The notes below the pieces were generated by a model that was not told where the DNA came from, did no database searches, and saw only the letters and a program-made list of their open reading frames with translations. This document shows, in pieces, positions 7,265 through 17,800 of a stretch of DNA of 64,000 bases (position 1 is the stretch's first letter; each line of letters begins with the position of its first letter). Where the stretch lies: contig CP141731.1 of NCBI GenBank assembly GCA_035621235.1, positions 1,240,001-1,304,000 of the forward strand. The letters are read 5' to 3'. The stretch is from Actinomycetaceae bacterium MB13-C1-2. Lineage in GTDB: Bacteria > Actinomycetota > Actinomycetes > Actinomycetales > Actinomycetaceae. A program made the position numbers and the translations under genes.

Positions 7265-8191
7265 TCAGCGGGTGATCAGATGGTCCAGCGCTATCGGAAG
7301 CCAGTGGCTCCAGAACTCGAAGTTATGGTCGCCCGCACCCTCTTGGTACTCAAGCTCGACCCCGGCTGCCCCAGCGGCCTCCGCAAATAGTCGACTCTGG
7401 TCAAGTAGTGCATCCTCGGTGCCACACGAAGCGAAGAGCTTCATTCGGGATTGTCCTTGCGTCGCCGAGGCTGGGGTGCTTTCGTCCGCTCCATCCGAAG
7501 ACACACTTGGGGGGATCGGCTCGGTGCCAGTTTGTGCAGTCCCGCCATTGTCTGGATGTTGCCTCTGGTTGTTGTTGGTTTGCTCCACTCTCGTGCTACG
7601 CGGTTGCCCAGCATCGCGCACCACCGACATTTCCTGAAGCCTGGCGATCAGATCGTCCTCTGGTCGAGGGTACTCGGGACTGCCGAAACCGGCCAGGTAG
7701 AGCTCTTGGTGACGTTCGCGCCACTCCTCGTCCGCGACGTCAAGGCACCCTGATAGCGAGAACGCCGCGCTATACACATCTGGATGATCGAAAGCTGCCC
7801 GGAATGCGCCATATCCTCCCATCGACAGTCCACCCACCAGAGTGTCATCCCGAGATGCTGAGATTCGTAGGGTTCGCCGGATCAGATCGGGGAGTTCAAC
7901 TCCCACCCAATCCCCGTACCTCAGCCCATATTCTTGATTGATCCAGAACGAGCGCTGGCCCTCAGGCGTCGCTATCACCAGGTTGAATCGGTCCGCGACC
8001 GGCTGCAAGTCTGCTCTAACAGGCCATTGGGCACTGTTACCGGTGAGGCCGTGAAGCAGCACCAGCAGGCCCGGTTCCACTTCAGGCCAAGCAACTGGAT
8101 TACTTGTGTCTCCCTCCGGCGTCACCACCGTAAGGGTTGTCTGCATTTCCAGTGATTCTGAGCGAACGTTAGTCCAGATCTGCGTTGTCAT
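7265..8191 (-). CDS. Putative esterase of the alpha/beta-hydrolase (esterase D / tributyrin esterase) type
   Basis: The 308-residue protein starts with a strand-rich region and the oxyanion-hole motif LLVLLHGLTGNSAQW (about 42-56). The nucleophile elbow GLSMGGYGAF places the catalytic serine near residue 123. GDHNFEFW near the C-terminus supplies the histidine. Between about 200 and 250 it carries a low-complexity insert rich in Gln, Asn, Thr and Pro that the usual family members lack. It probably hydrolyses short acyl or S-formylglutathione-like esters in the cytoplasm, as there is no signal peptide. The ATG at 8191 has no clear ribosome site, so a start at 8146 or a leaderless mRNA is possible. 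The gene diverges from a GNAT acetyltransferase. Confidence 0.8.
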   Translation of the reverse strand: MTTQIWTNVRSESLEMQTTLTVVTPEGDTSNPVAWPEVEPGLLVLLHGLTGNSAQWPVRADLQPVADRFNLVIATPEGQRSFWINQEYGLRYGDWVGVELPDLIRRTLRISASRDDTLVGGLSMGGYGAFRAAFDHPDVYSAAFSLSGCLDVADEEWRERHQELYLAGFGSPEYPRPEDDLIARLQEMSVVRDAGQPRSTRVEQTNNNQRQHPDNGGTAQTGTEPIPPSVSSDGADESTPASATQGQSRMKLFASCGTEDALLDQSRLFAEAAGAAGVELEYQEGAGDHNFEFWSHWLPIALDHLITR

Positions 8192-8273
8192 ACCAACACG
8201 GTAGTCGTATTTGCCTTTCGCAGACTAGGCTCAGAGCTAGCGCCCGGCCCAGCGATCAGGTTAGGAGTCAGCC

Positions 8274-8705
8274 ATGACTGAAGTTCGAGTGACCGCAGGA
8301 AAGGTTCCCCCGGTCGAGCAGTTGTTAGACCTATATGATGCGGTCGGATGGAGTTCATACACCCAGAATCCCGAGCGTCTTGTTGACGGAGTCAAGGGTT
8401 CTCTGCGGGTCGTGACGGCGCACTCGAAAGAGGATCAGCTTGTCGGCCTCGCTCGAATTGTCGGCGACGGACACACTATCGCCTATCTGCAGGACGTCCT
8501 TGTCCACCCAGACTGGCAGCGAAGCGGCATCGGTGCATGGCTGATTCGGGAAGCTTTTCTTCCCTACGAACACGTCCATCAGCAGGTTCTTCTTACCGAC
8601 AATGAACCGGCCCAGCGAGCGTTCTACGAATCACTCGGTTTCGCGGAGATCAGGGACGTCCCGAATGAGGAACTACGCGCTTTCGTTCGCTTCAATAGGT
8701 CCTAG
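8274..8705 (+). CDS. GNAT-family N-acetyltransferase
   Basis: The 143-residue single-domain GNAT protein has motif A at DVLVHPDWQRSGIGAWLI, the pyrophosphate-binding loop for acetyl-CoA (RxGIGA). The C-terminal ERAF-like block reads AQRAFYESLGFAEI. The N-terminal LYDAVGWSSYTQNPERL resembles small acetyltransferases of the YjcF/PaiA-like group, whose substrate is usually unknown. AGGAG lies about 10 bases before the ATG. It appears to be transcribed alone. Imperfect 40-bp direct repeats follow in the downstream gap. Confidence 0.85.
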   Translation: MTEVRVTAGKVPPVEQLLDLYDAVGWSSYTQNPERLVDGVKGSLRVVTAHSKEDQLVGLARIVGDGHTIAYLQDVLVHPDWQRSGIGAWLIREAFLPYEHVHQQVLLTDNEPAQRAFYESLGFAEIRDVPNEELRAFVRFNRS

Positions 8706-8860
8706 CCAGAGGGGTCAGTGCCGAGACCCCGGATTCTGGTTCTTTTCCGTCCGCAACTCGGACTATTTTCCTGTTCCTGGGCGCCTCCCGTGCGCAAACG
8801 GCCGAATGGTCCGGTTCGCGGCAACACCGCGCATAAGTCGCCAGTCTGTGACCGCCCCAC

Positions 8861-8960
8861 TCAGTAGAGGATTTCCCATCGCTCGACTTCCCCTTGAAAA
8901 TGGACAGTCTGCAGGCAACATCCGTGGAGGACTTCTCATCGCTCGACTGCCCCTGTTTGA
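8861..8960. repeat. Imperfect 40-bp direct repeats, 60-bp spacing, non-coding
   Basis: Blocks 8861-8900 and 8921-8960 share the pattern GAGGAYTTCYCATCGCTCGA at a spacing of exactly 60 bp. They sit between the convergent GNAT and PPK2 genes. The period equals that of the repeat at 6740-6950, but the sequence differs. Confidence 0.6.
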
Positions 8961-8992
8961 TTGACCAACCAGGATATGCGCGTCCGCGCAGG

Positions 8993-9901
8993 CTAGAGTT
9001 CGGCCTTCAATGCCGCTCGCATCTGCTCCAGATTTTGCTTCACATCGTCCGAGACTTCCGGGTACTGCGGGTCGATCTCGCGCATCGCCTCCAAGATAAC
9101 TGCGATAGTCGAAAGCCGGAGGAACCACTTATGGTCCGCTGGTAGCACGTGCCACGGGGCGTACTCGGTCGAGGTGTTGTTCAACATGTCCGTGAACGCC
9201 TGCAGGTAGTCGTCCCAGTACGCACGCTCAGCCATGTCAGAGGGGGAGACTTTCCAGTTCTTGTCCTCCTCGTCCACCCGCGAGAGGAATCGCCTTGCCT
9301 GCTCATCCTTGGACAGGTTCAAGAACAGCTTGACGATGACGGTTCCCTGGTTGGTTAGGCGCTTCTCCCAGTCATTTATCTCCTGGTAGCGCTGCGCCCA
9401 GATGTCATCCGGTGTTGGCGCCGACGTCTTCGGCCAAAGATACTCAGGATGGACCTTGGTGACCAACACATTCTCGTACTGCGAACGGTTGAAAATCGCG
9501 ATTTTCCCCAGAACCGGAGTCGCAATCTCGTGCCGCCACAGATAGTCGTGAGATCGTTCCAAGGACGAGGGAGATTTGAACGAATACACGTCGATCCCCT
9601 GCGGATTCACTCCTTGCAAGACATGCTTGATCGTGCCGTCTTTTCCCGCCGCGTCCATGCCCTGGAGGATTACGAGGAGCGAGCGGTCACCGTCCGCATA
9701 AAACTTGTCCTGTAGCTCGGCCAGTTCAGCCTTCGCAACCTTGAGTGCGCCCTTTCCTTTCGCCTTGTCGAGTTTCTTCGGCAGCCGAGCCGGGTCGTAC
9801 TGTTTCTGCAGATCAGTTATGTGAAACCCTGGCGGAACTAGGGTTGGTGCGGCTATCGCTTCGTAGTCAACCTCGACGACCTCGTCCTTTTTCTTTCCCA
9901 C
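8993..9901 (-). CDS. ppk2: Polyphosphate kinase 2 family protein (polyphosphate:nucleotide phosphotransferase)
   Basis: The product has about 302 residues. The Walker A variant LQGMDAAGKDGTIKHVLQGV is the PPK2 signature. It is followed by NPQGIDVYSFKSPSSLERSHDYLWR and the Walker B region with NRSQYENVLVTKVHPEYLW. FLNLSKDEQARRFLSRVDEEDKNWKVSPSD is typical of the lid and C-terminal half. These enzymes phosphorylate NMP or NDP with inorganic polyphosphate. Which nucleotide is used cannot be read here. The GTG at 9901 was chosen because AAGGAGG lies five bases upstream. An ATG 57 bases further upstream lacks a site. Confidence 0.92.
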   Translation of the reverse strand: MGKKKDEVVEVDYEAIAAPTLVPPGFHITDLQKQYDPARLPKKLDKAKGKGALKVAKAELAELQDKFYADGDRSLLVILQGMDAAGKDGTIKHVLQGVNPQGIDVYSFKSPSSLERSHDYLWRHEIATPVLGKIAIFNRSQYENVLVTKVHPEYLWPKTSAPTPDDIWAQRYQEINDWEKRLTNQGTVIVKLFLNLSKDEQARRFLSRVDEEDKNWKVSPSDMAERAYWDDYLQAFTDMLNNTSTEYAPWHVLPADHKWFLRLSTIAVILEAMREIDPQYPEVSDDVKQNLEQMRAALKAEL

Positions 9902-10038
9902 GGTTCCTCCTTGAGCTGGGGTGCCACCTCGTACAACTGGAACCAAACTACAGGGCAAAACGCGGCTGTGGGCAGGTTCACCGGCAATTAGGTCGGTTGA
10001 GGTGAGGTTCGACTGTTAAGCTAAACGCAGCCAAAGAC

Positions 10039-10153
10039 CATCGGTACCTGGCGGTGAGCAATCACCACTGGTCGAAGTCACCGATGCAGGTGTGTATAGA
10101 GAATATGGGTTCTCCCAGTTTCCCGGTATGCGTCTGCGTGCCGGGTTTTTTGT
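10039..10153 (+). promoter_or_regulatory. L10-type ribosomal leader with intrinsic attenuator upstream of rplJ
   Basis: CATCGGT (10039-10045) pairs with ACCGATG (10080-10086). Inside it, GGTGA-GCAA-TCACC forms a perfect small hairpin. Downstream, CCCGGTATGC (10122-10131) pairs with GCGTGCCGGG (10136-10145) through ten pairs, two of them G-U, and is followed by six T residues. That is a strong intrinsic terminator 68 bases before the rplJ start. In many bacteria an rplJ leader binds L10(L12)4 for feedback control. The attenuation mechanism here is inferred. Confidence 0.7.
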
Positions 10154-10220
10154 TTAGAGGTTCCGTTTCGATGGGGCTTCGTTGTCCGAAGTAGTTATCG
10201 AAATCGTCAGGAGGTGGAAG

Positions 10221-10739
10221 ATGGCGAAGATGGACAAAGCAGTAGTTATTGAAGAACTGAGCGACAAGTTCCGTGATTCAGGTGCGGTGGTTCTGACCGA
10301 ATACCGCGGACTGACCGTAGGTCAGCTGAAGGAGCTGCGTCGCGGACTTGGCGGAGACGTCGAGTACAAGGTCGTCAAGAACACTCTTGCGTCAATCGCG
10401 GCGAAGAACGTCGGTCTTGATTTCCTTGAGGAAGACCTTTCGGGTCCGACCGCTGTTGCTTTTATTAGCGGCGAGCCGGTTGAGGCTGCCAAGGTTCTCC
10501 GCGACTACGCGAAGGCTAACCCCGCTCTGGTACTGAAGTCTGGTGCCATGGACGGAGTTGCCCTATCAAATGAGGCAGTAAAGAAGCTTGCTGATCTCGA
10601 GTCCCGTGATGTTCTGTTGGCGAAGGCCGCAGGCGCTATGAAGGCTAAGATCTCGCAGGCGGCGTACGCGTTCAACGCGCTGCCCTCGAAGCTGGTACGC
10701 ACGGTTGATGCCCTGCGTGAAAAGCAGGAAGCCGCCTAG
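10221..10739 (+). CDS. rplJ: 50S ribosomal protein L10
   Basis: The 172-residue L10 begins MAKMDKAVVIEELSDKFRDS. It contains the family core VVLTEYRGLTVGQLKELRRG and the KNTLASIAA segment that contacts rRNA. Its C-terminal helix binds L7/L12 dimers to form the GTPase-recruiting stalk. The ATG at 10221 is supported by AGGAGG nine bases upstream. An in-frame start 39 bases earlier would add an atypical leader. It follows a structured leader with a terminator and precedes rplL in the standard order. Confidence 0.96.
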   Translation: MAKMDKAVVIEELSDKFRDSGAVVLTEYRGLTVGQLKELRRGLGGDVEYKVVKNTLASIAAKNVGLDFLEEDLSGPTAVAFISGEPVEAAKVLRDYAKANPALVLKSGAMDGVALSNEAVKKLADLESRDVLLAKAAGAMKAKISQAAYAFNALPSKLVRTVDALREKQEAA

Positions 10740-10795
10740 GTCGGGCGAGCTCTCAACAAAGTTCAAAATAGTTTTCGTTTCTGGGAGGAATAATC

Positions 10796-11182
10796 ATGGC
10801 GAAGCTGACCAATGAGGAACTGATTGCACAGTTCAAGGAAATGACTCTGATCGAGCTCTCCGACTTCGTGAAGTTGTTCGAGGATGAGTTCGACGTTACC
10901 GCTGCTGCTCCTGCAGCCGCTGTTGTTGCTGCTCCTGCAGCCGGTGGCGCCGCTGAAGAAGTGGAAGAGAAGAGCGAGTTCGACGTTGTTCTGGACTCCT
11001 TCGGCTCTGAGAAGATCGCCGTTATCAAGGCGGTTCGCGCCCTGACCGGTCTGGGCCTGAAGGAAGCCAAGGAGAAGGTTGACGGAGCTCCGTCCACCAT
11101 TATTGAGGGTGCCAAGAAGGAAGATGCTGAGAAGGCTAAGGCCGATATCGAGGCTGCTGGCGGTACCGTCACCCTGAAGTAG
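10796..11182 (+). CDS. rplL: 50S ribosomal protein L7/L12
   Basis: The 128-residue protein has the three standard parts. The N-terminal dimerisation helices are [27 protein letters not shown]. The flexible Ala-rich hinge is [16 protein letters not shown]. The C-terminal factor-binding domain contains [20 protein letters not shown] and ends GGTVTLK. It recruits translational GTPases such as EF-Tu and EF-G. GGGAGG precedes the ATG. A clear terminator follows, so rplJ-rplL is a closed unit, separate from rpoBC about 11 kb away. Confidence 0.97.
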   Translation: MAKLTNEELIAQFKEMTLIELSDFVKLFEDEFDVTAAAPAAAVVAAPAAGGAAEEVEEKSEFDVVLDSFGSEKIAVIKAVRALTGLGLKEAKEKVDGAPSTIIEGAKKEDAEKAKADIEAAGGTVTLK

Positions 11183-11215
11183 TTTCCTGCTGACCTGGTC
11201 AGTAGAACTCAAGGC

Positions 11216-11247
11216 AAAAGAGGTCGTCCTTCTGGACGGCCTCTTTT
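11216..11247 (+). terminator. Terminator after rplL
   Basis: AAAAGAGG(T)CGTCC pairs with GGACG-GCCTCTTTT around a TTCT loop. The stem is symmetrical with A- and T-rich ends, so it could work in both directions. Confidence 0.85.
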
Positions 11248-11856
11248 CGCGTCCCGTTTGTTTTTGCGTTTCAGAGTTTGCAGGATCCTAAGCACTGGCA
11301 TATTGACACTAATCAGTGGTGGACGAGAACGATACGCCGAGGATAGAGTCTTGCGAGTGATGCATGGGCGACCTGATTGATGATTTTGGACACGCAATCG
11401 ACTACTTTATTGAGACAATCACCGTGTCTGTCTGAGGCGTTCACAAAAGGCCCGATATTCGAAAAGGTGCAGAACGACACACACGTGTCAAATCGTTTCT
11501 TCTACACTGTGGCTGAATTCACAGTGCTGTGCGGGGGTGACGCGTGAACGCCCAAAGATAGCAAGTAGCCCCGCCATTGCAATATTTGGACAGATCAATG
11601 CGGTCACTACGTGTTGCGATGTGAAAGCGCTCTGCGGGTATCACATTCGGTTTTCACATCCGTGCAGCATTGCATTGCCCGACGCGGCCAAATTAACTTG
11701 CTTTTGAAGCACAATGCCAGCTTTCACGGGCGGGCGTGCGGAAGATGGAAGTTCGGACTACGTGATATCTCCAGAAACACCATCACATGGGGCCTACTAC
11801 TAGAACCTTCGTACGACCTATTTTGGCAGGACAAACGAACAGAGCGAGGATACCAA
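11248..11856. other. Long upstream region of the giant surface-protein gene
   Basis: These 609 bp lie between the rplL terminator and the surface-protein start. The frame of the large protein stays open back to 11611, but that stretch does not look like a protein N-terminus and precedes the signal peptide, so I treat it as untranslated leader. A palindromic patch CACACACGTGTC lies near 11480. I see no other gene. Confidence 0.5.
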
Positions 11857-14800
11857 GTGTCTACAGACATTGGATACGAAAAGAACAGGCGGCTCAAAAG
11901 GCTCGCCGCCGCCGGTGGTGCGGCAGCTCTTGTTGCGACTTCTATCGCTGCAGGAATTGGGCTAGCGCCATCGGCTATCGCCGAAGAGAACCCTTACGCA
12001 AGATCAGCCGTGTTTTCCTACACGGGGAGTATGCAGTCGTGGACTGTCCCCGCTGGTGTAACGGAAGTTACGGCCAGGGTATGGGGTGCCGGTGGTGGCG
12101 GTATACATGACGATGGATCGGTGAGTCTAGATGCCGCTGGCGGCGGTGGTGGGGCTTACCTTGAAGCAAAGGTGCCGGTAGAGCCGGGAGACGAACTGTC
12201 GTTGGTTGTTGGCCAGGGTGGTGTTACCGGTGAAGCCGTTTTTGACTCCGCTGTGTATGAGGGTAAGTCTTATGGCTTTGGCAACGGAGCGATGGGTGGT
12301 CCTCTGGATGCTACCCCTAGAGAAAATATGCAGCCAGGCGAGTGGGGGCAGAACGGTTCGCAGGGCGGAGGCTTATCAGCGGTCCTGACTTCGCCAAGTA
12401 TTGAGCAACAGAACGCCTTGGTGGTCGCGGGCGGTGGCGGTGGTGCCGGGACTTGGGTTCCTGAGGGAGCTGCCGGGCGCTCTGCGGCAGGCGGAGGTGG
12501 TGTCGCAACTGGTGCAAATGCTACCTCTGCGCCTTTTGCTGGGAAAGGTGGGACTAGTGCTCAAGGCGGGGCAGCAGGATACGCTCCGTGCGCATATCCG
12601 GCTCAACCTGGAACCCCGATGCGGGGTGGAACCGGAGGCGAGGCCGAGACTGGGTTACCCACCGAATTGGTGACCGCCTATGGCGGTGGGGGTGGCGGTG
12701 CTGGCTGGTACGGTGGCGGTGGCGGCAGTTGCATAGATGCCATTCAGATGCCGGCCATCCCGTCGGTCCCGTATCCGGGAGCCGGTGGCGGAGGTTCCAG
12801 CCATGTGGTTGATGACGGACAACTTGTCAATAGTATGGACGGCGGCAATGGTATCGCCGGTTCCCGTTCGACCTGGACCGAGCCAGCAGGGGGTATCTCG
12901 TATGCGGTTCCTACCGAATACTCGGCTCAGGTTACGTACGAGCCCGGTGTAGGCGGTGGACTCGCGACCGGCCCGGACAGCTATGGTCACCATGGCCTGA
13001 TCATCCTAGAGTGGGAGCAAGTTCCGTCTGCCGACGATTCGGAGTTCAATGTTTCAACGGGGAACAAGCCCGTCGGAGAGAACCACACCGTCACCGTGCA
13101 GATGAATGATGCAGAAGGTAACCCTATCGATCTGACGGATACAGACTTGGCGAAATTGATGCTCGTCCTTCCGAACGATCCCGATGGAGTCCTGAGCACT
13201 TCAAGCTTTCAGAAGGGCGTGGGTGTAGGTGTCTACACGGCGACCGTCACGTCAACGAAGCCTGGTGGTTACCCGCTGGAGGTCACTTACGACGGTGACG
13301 AAGTTCCGGTGCTAGATAACGACACTGCGGCGTTTGTGGTTGGAGAGCCTAACTTCGACTGCGCTATTTCGGAGCATTGCTCCTACCTGACAGCGACCGA
13401 GGATCCAATCCTGGCCGATGGCACCGCCGAAGGCACGGTAACTGCCACGGTCGTCGATAAGTACGGCAATGTCATCAGTGGTCAGAACGTGACGTTCACT
13501 TTCCCGTCGGAGTTGTCGCTGGCTAGCGGAACGGCGACCGTGTCCACGGGAACGAATGGCCAGGCCTCTGTTAAGTTCACATCGGGCGACGTAGGGCTCC
13601 ATGAGGTTACTGCTGCCGTTGGTACAAGTGGGATCACGAAGGGGAGTCCGGCGGAACTAGAGTTTGTTGCTGGAGATGGCGAGCAGACCTACGACGTCGA
13701 CACCAATATTGCCGTAGCAGACGGCTCCGAAACAGTCACCATCACCGTTATTTCACGTGACGAGCAAGGACATCCAGTAGCTATCGACGCTGGGGACCTT
13801 GATGCTTCTTTGGGAGACCCGGACGTCGATGGGGATCGCTTCACGTTCTCGGACTTTGAGGACAAAGGAAACGGTGTGTATGAGGCAACTGTGTCATCGA
13901 CCCTAGCTGGCGTCTTCCCAATTTCGGTGGCCTACAAGGGCACTGGAGTCGTGGTTGCGAACAATACGGATGCAACATTCAAGGCTGGCCCGGTTGACTT
14001 CTCGAACCCGAACACGCGTATTGAGGGTCAGACTGGCACAGCTGTTGCAGACGGCACCGAGATTCGCACGGTGACCGCTTACCTGTTCGACCAGTATGAC
14101 AACCCGGTCGGTGACACACAGGTCAGCTTCGAGAGTGATGACTTGGGAACGCAGGTCGCGTCGACGGACGACACTGGGATGGCAACGGTCTCATACTCCT
14201 CAACGACGGCCGACAGCTACCTGGTTGCGGGATCCGTTGCGGGTCAATACATTCGGCACGGGGATGTGGTTGAAGCCAATACCGGCTACGGTCAGATTCA
14301 GTTCCGAGCTGGAGCTCCTGACCCATCCACATCGACATATATTGTCTCCGAAAACGCCGATATCTACGCGAACGGTGCGGATGAACAAACCGTAACGGTG
14401 ACGCTTCGCGATGCCCACGGCAACCTTGCTCTCTTGGGTGACGCCACCCTTGTCGGTGATGCAGATGCTGCGGATGTCGCCGCTTTCACGGGTTCGGGTT
14501 CAGAGTACGTGGCTGCTATCACGTCTACAGTGCCAGGAACTTTCCCAGTTACAGTCCAGCTGAACGGGGTCCCAGTATCGCCTGAAGATCAGGCAAACAC
14601 TGACGCCGCGTTCGTTCCTGAGGTGTCGGTGCCTCCGGTGGTTGATGAGGTTACTACTGATGGTGCTTCGGGTACTGGTGTTCCGGGTGCGGAGATTGAG
14701 ATTACTGATCCGGGTAGTGGTGAGACGGTTTGTACTGCGACTGTGGGTCCTGATGGGTCTTGGTCTTGTACGTTTGTTGAGCCGCAGGATCCTGAGACTG

Positions 14801-17800
14801 AGTTGACGGGTACGCAGACGGAGCCGGGTAAGTCTCCTTCGGGTCCGGTTGATGTTGTGGTTCCGCCGGTGGTGGTTCCTGAGGTGTCGGTGCCTCCGGT
14901 GGTTGATGAGGTTACTACTGATGGTGCTTCGGGTACTGGTGTTCCGGGTGCGGAGATTGAGATTACTGATCCGGGTAGTGGTGAGACGGTTTGTACTGCG
15001 ACTGTGGGTCCTGATGGGTCTTGGTCTTGTACGTTTGTTGAGCCGCAGGATCCTGAGACTGAGTTGACGGGTACGCAGACGGAGCCGGGTAAGTCTCCTT
15101 CGGGTCCGGTTGATGTTGTGGTTCCGCCGGTGGTGGTTCCTGAGGTGTCGGTGCCTCCGGTGGTTGATGAGGTTACTACTGATGGTGCTTCGGGTACTGG
15201 TGTTCCGGGTGCGGAGATTGAGATTACTGATCCGGGTAGTGGTGAGACGGTTTGTACTGCGACTGTGGGTCCTGATGGGTCTTGGTCTTGTACGTTTGTT
15301 GAGCCGCAGGATCCTGAGACTGAGTTGACGGGTACGCAGACGGAGCCGGGTAAGTCTCCTTCGGGTCCGGTTGATGTTGTGGTTCCGCCGGTGGTGGTTC
15401 CTGAGGTGTCGGTGCCTCCGGTGGTTGATGAGGTTACTACTGATGGTGCTTCGGGTACTGGTGTTCCGGGTGCGGAGATTGAGATTACTGATCCGGGTAG
15501 TGGTGAGACGGTTTGTACTGCGACTGTGGGTCCTGATGGGTCTTGGTCTTGTACGTTTGTTGAGCCGCAGGATCCTGAGACTGAGTTGACGGGTACGCAG
15601 ACGGAGCCGGGTAAGTCTCCTTCGGGTCCGGTTGATGTTGTGGTTCCGCCGGTGGTGGTTCCTGAGGTGTCGGTGCCTCCGGTGGTTGATGAGGTTACTA
15701 CTGATGGTGCTTCGGGTACTGGTGTTCCGGGTGCGGAGATTGAGATTACTGATCCGGGTAGTGGTGAGACGGTTTGTACTGCGACTGTGGGTCCTGATGG
15801 GTCTTGGTCTTGTACGTTTGTTGAGCCGCAGGATCCTGAGACTGAGTTGACGGGTACGCAGACGGAGCCGGGTAAGTCTCCTTCGGGTCCGGTTGATGTT
15901 GTGGTTCCGCCGGTGGTGGTTCCTGAGGTGTCGGTGCCTCCGGTGGTTGATGAGGTTACTACTGATGGTGCTTCGGGTACTGGTGTTCCGGGTGCGGAGA
16001 TTGAGATTACTGATCCGGGTAGTGGTGAGACGGTTTGTACTGCGACTGTGGGTCCTGATGGGTCTTGGTCTTGTACGTTTGTTGAGCCGCAGGATCCTGA
16101 GACTGAGTTGACGGGTACGCAGACGGAGCCGGGTAAGTCTCCTTCGGGTCCGGTTGATGTTGTGGTTCCGCCGGTGGTGGTTCCTGAGGTGTCGGTGCCT
16201 CCGGTGGTTGATGAGGTTACTACTGATGGTGCTTCGGGTACTGGTGTTCCGGGTGCGGAGATTGAGATTACTGATCCGGGTAGTGGTGAGACGGTTTGTA
16301 CTGCGACTGTGGGTCCTGATGGGTCTTGGTCTTGTACGTTTGTTGAGCCGCAGGATCCTGAGACTGAGTTGACGGGTACGCAGACGGAGCCGGGTAAGTC
16401 TCCTTCGGGTCCGGTTGATGTTGTGGTTCCGCCGGTGGTGGTTCCTGAGGTGTCGGTGCCTCCGGTGGTTGATGAGGTTACTACTGATGGTGCTTCGGGT
16501 ACTGGTGTTCCGGGTGCGGAGATTGAGATTACTGATCCGGGTAGTGGTGAGACGGTTTGTACTGCGACTGTGGGTCCTGATGGGTCTTGGTCTTGTACGT
16601 TTGTTGAGCCGCAGGATCCTGAGACTGAGTTGACGGGTACGCAGACGGAGCCGGGTAAGTCTCCTTCGGGTCCGGTTGATGTTGTGGTTCCGCCGGTGGT
16701 GGTTCCTGAGGTGTCGGTGCCTCCGGTGGTTGATGAGGTTACTACTGATGGTGCTTCGGGTACTGGTGTTCCGGGTGCGGAGATTGAGATTACTGATCCG
16801 GGTAGTGGTGAGACGGTTTGTACTGCGACTGTGGGTCCTGATGGGTCTTGGTCTTGTACGTTTGTTGAGCCGCAGGATCCTGAGACTGAGTTGACGGGTA
16901 CGCAGACGGAGCCGGGTAAGTCTCCTTCGGGTCCGGTTGATGTTGTGGTTCCGCCGGTGGTGGTTCCTGAGGTGTCGGTGCCTCCGGTGGTTGATGAGGT
17001 TACTACTGATGGTGCTTCGGGTACTGGTGTTCCGGGTGCGGAGATTGAGATTACTGATCCGGGTAGTGGTGAGACGGTTTGTACTGCGACTGTGGGTCCT
17101 GATGGGTCTTGGTCTTGTACGTTTGTTGAGCCGCAGGATCCTGAGACTGAGTTGACGGGTACGCAGACGGAGCCGGGTAAGTCTCCTTCGGGTCCGGTTG
17201 ATGTTGTGGTTCCGCCGGTGGTGGTTCCTGAGGTGTCGGTGCCTCCGGTGGTTGATGAGGTTACTACTGATGGTGCTTCGGGTACTGGTGTTCCGGGTGC
17301 GGAGATTGAGATTACTGATCCGGGTAGTGGTGAGACGGTTTGTACTGCGACTGTGGGTCCTGATGGGTCTTGGTCTTGTACGTTTGTTGAGCCGCAGGAT
17401 CCTGAGACTGAGTTGACGGGTACGCAGACGGAGCCGGGTAAGTCTCCTTCGGGTCCGGTTGATGTTGTGGTTCCGCCGGTGGTGGTTCCTGAGGTGTCGG
17501 TGCCTCCGGTGGTTGATGAGGTTACTACTGATGGTGCTTCGGGTACTGGTGTTCCGGGTGCGGAGATTGAGATTACTGATCCGGGTAGTGGTGAGACGGT
17601 TTGTACTGCGACTGTGGGTCCTGATGGGTCTTGGTCTTGTACGTTTGTTGAGCCGCAGGATCCTGGCACGAGCCTAGAGGTTACTCAGACCGAAAACGGG
17701 AAGGATCCTTCAACCCCTGTGGTTGTCGAAATCCCTGAGGCAGAAGGGCCAGGTACGGAGAAGCCCGGTGCCGAGAAACCAGGTACGGAGAAGCCGAGCG

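Noticed and set aside
11611-11856. An N-terminal extension of the giant surface protein beginning at 11611.
   Set aside because: The extension has no signal-like or conserved features and would bury the clear signal peptide about 80 residues inside the protein. GCGAGGA precedes the GTG at 11857 instead.
14589-17669. A 1026-codon open frame on the minus strand through the repeat array.
   Set aside because: It exists only because the 261-bp unit has a period divisible by three and no A or C at third positions, so stops are absent on the complement. It is a mirror of the surface-protein repeat, with low-complexity Ser/Thr/Gly/Pro content and no ribosome site.
14849-17677. Eleven spaced 72-codon plus-strand frames rich in Leu and Arg.
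   Set aside because: They are the same alternative frame of each repeat copy and have no independent evidence.
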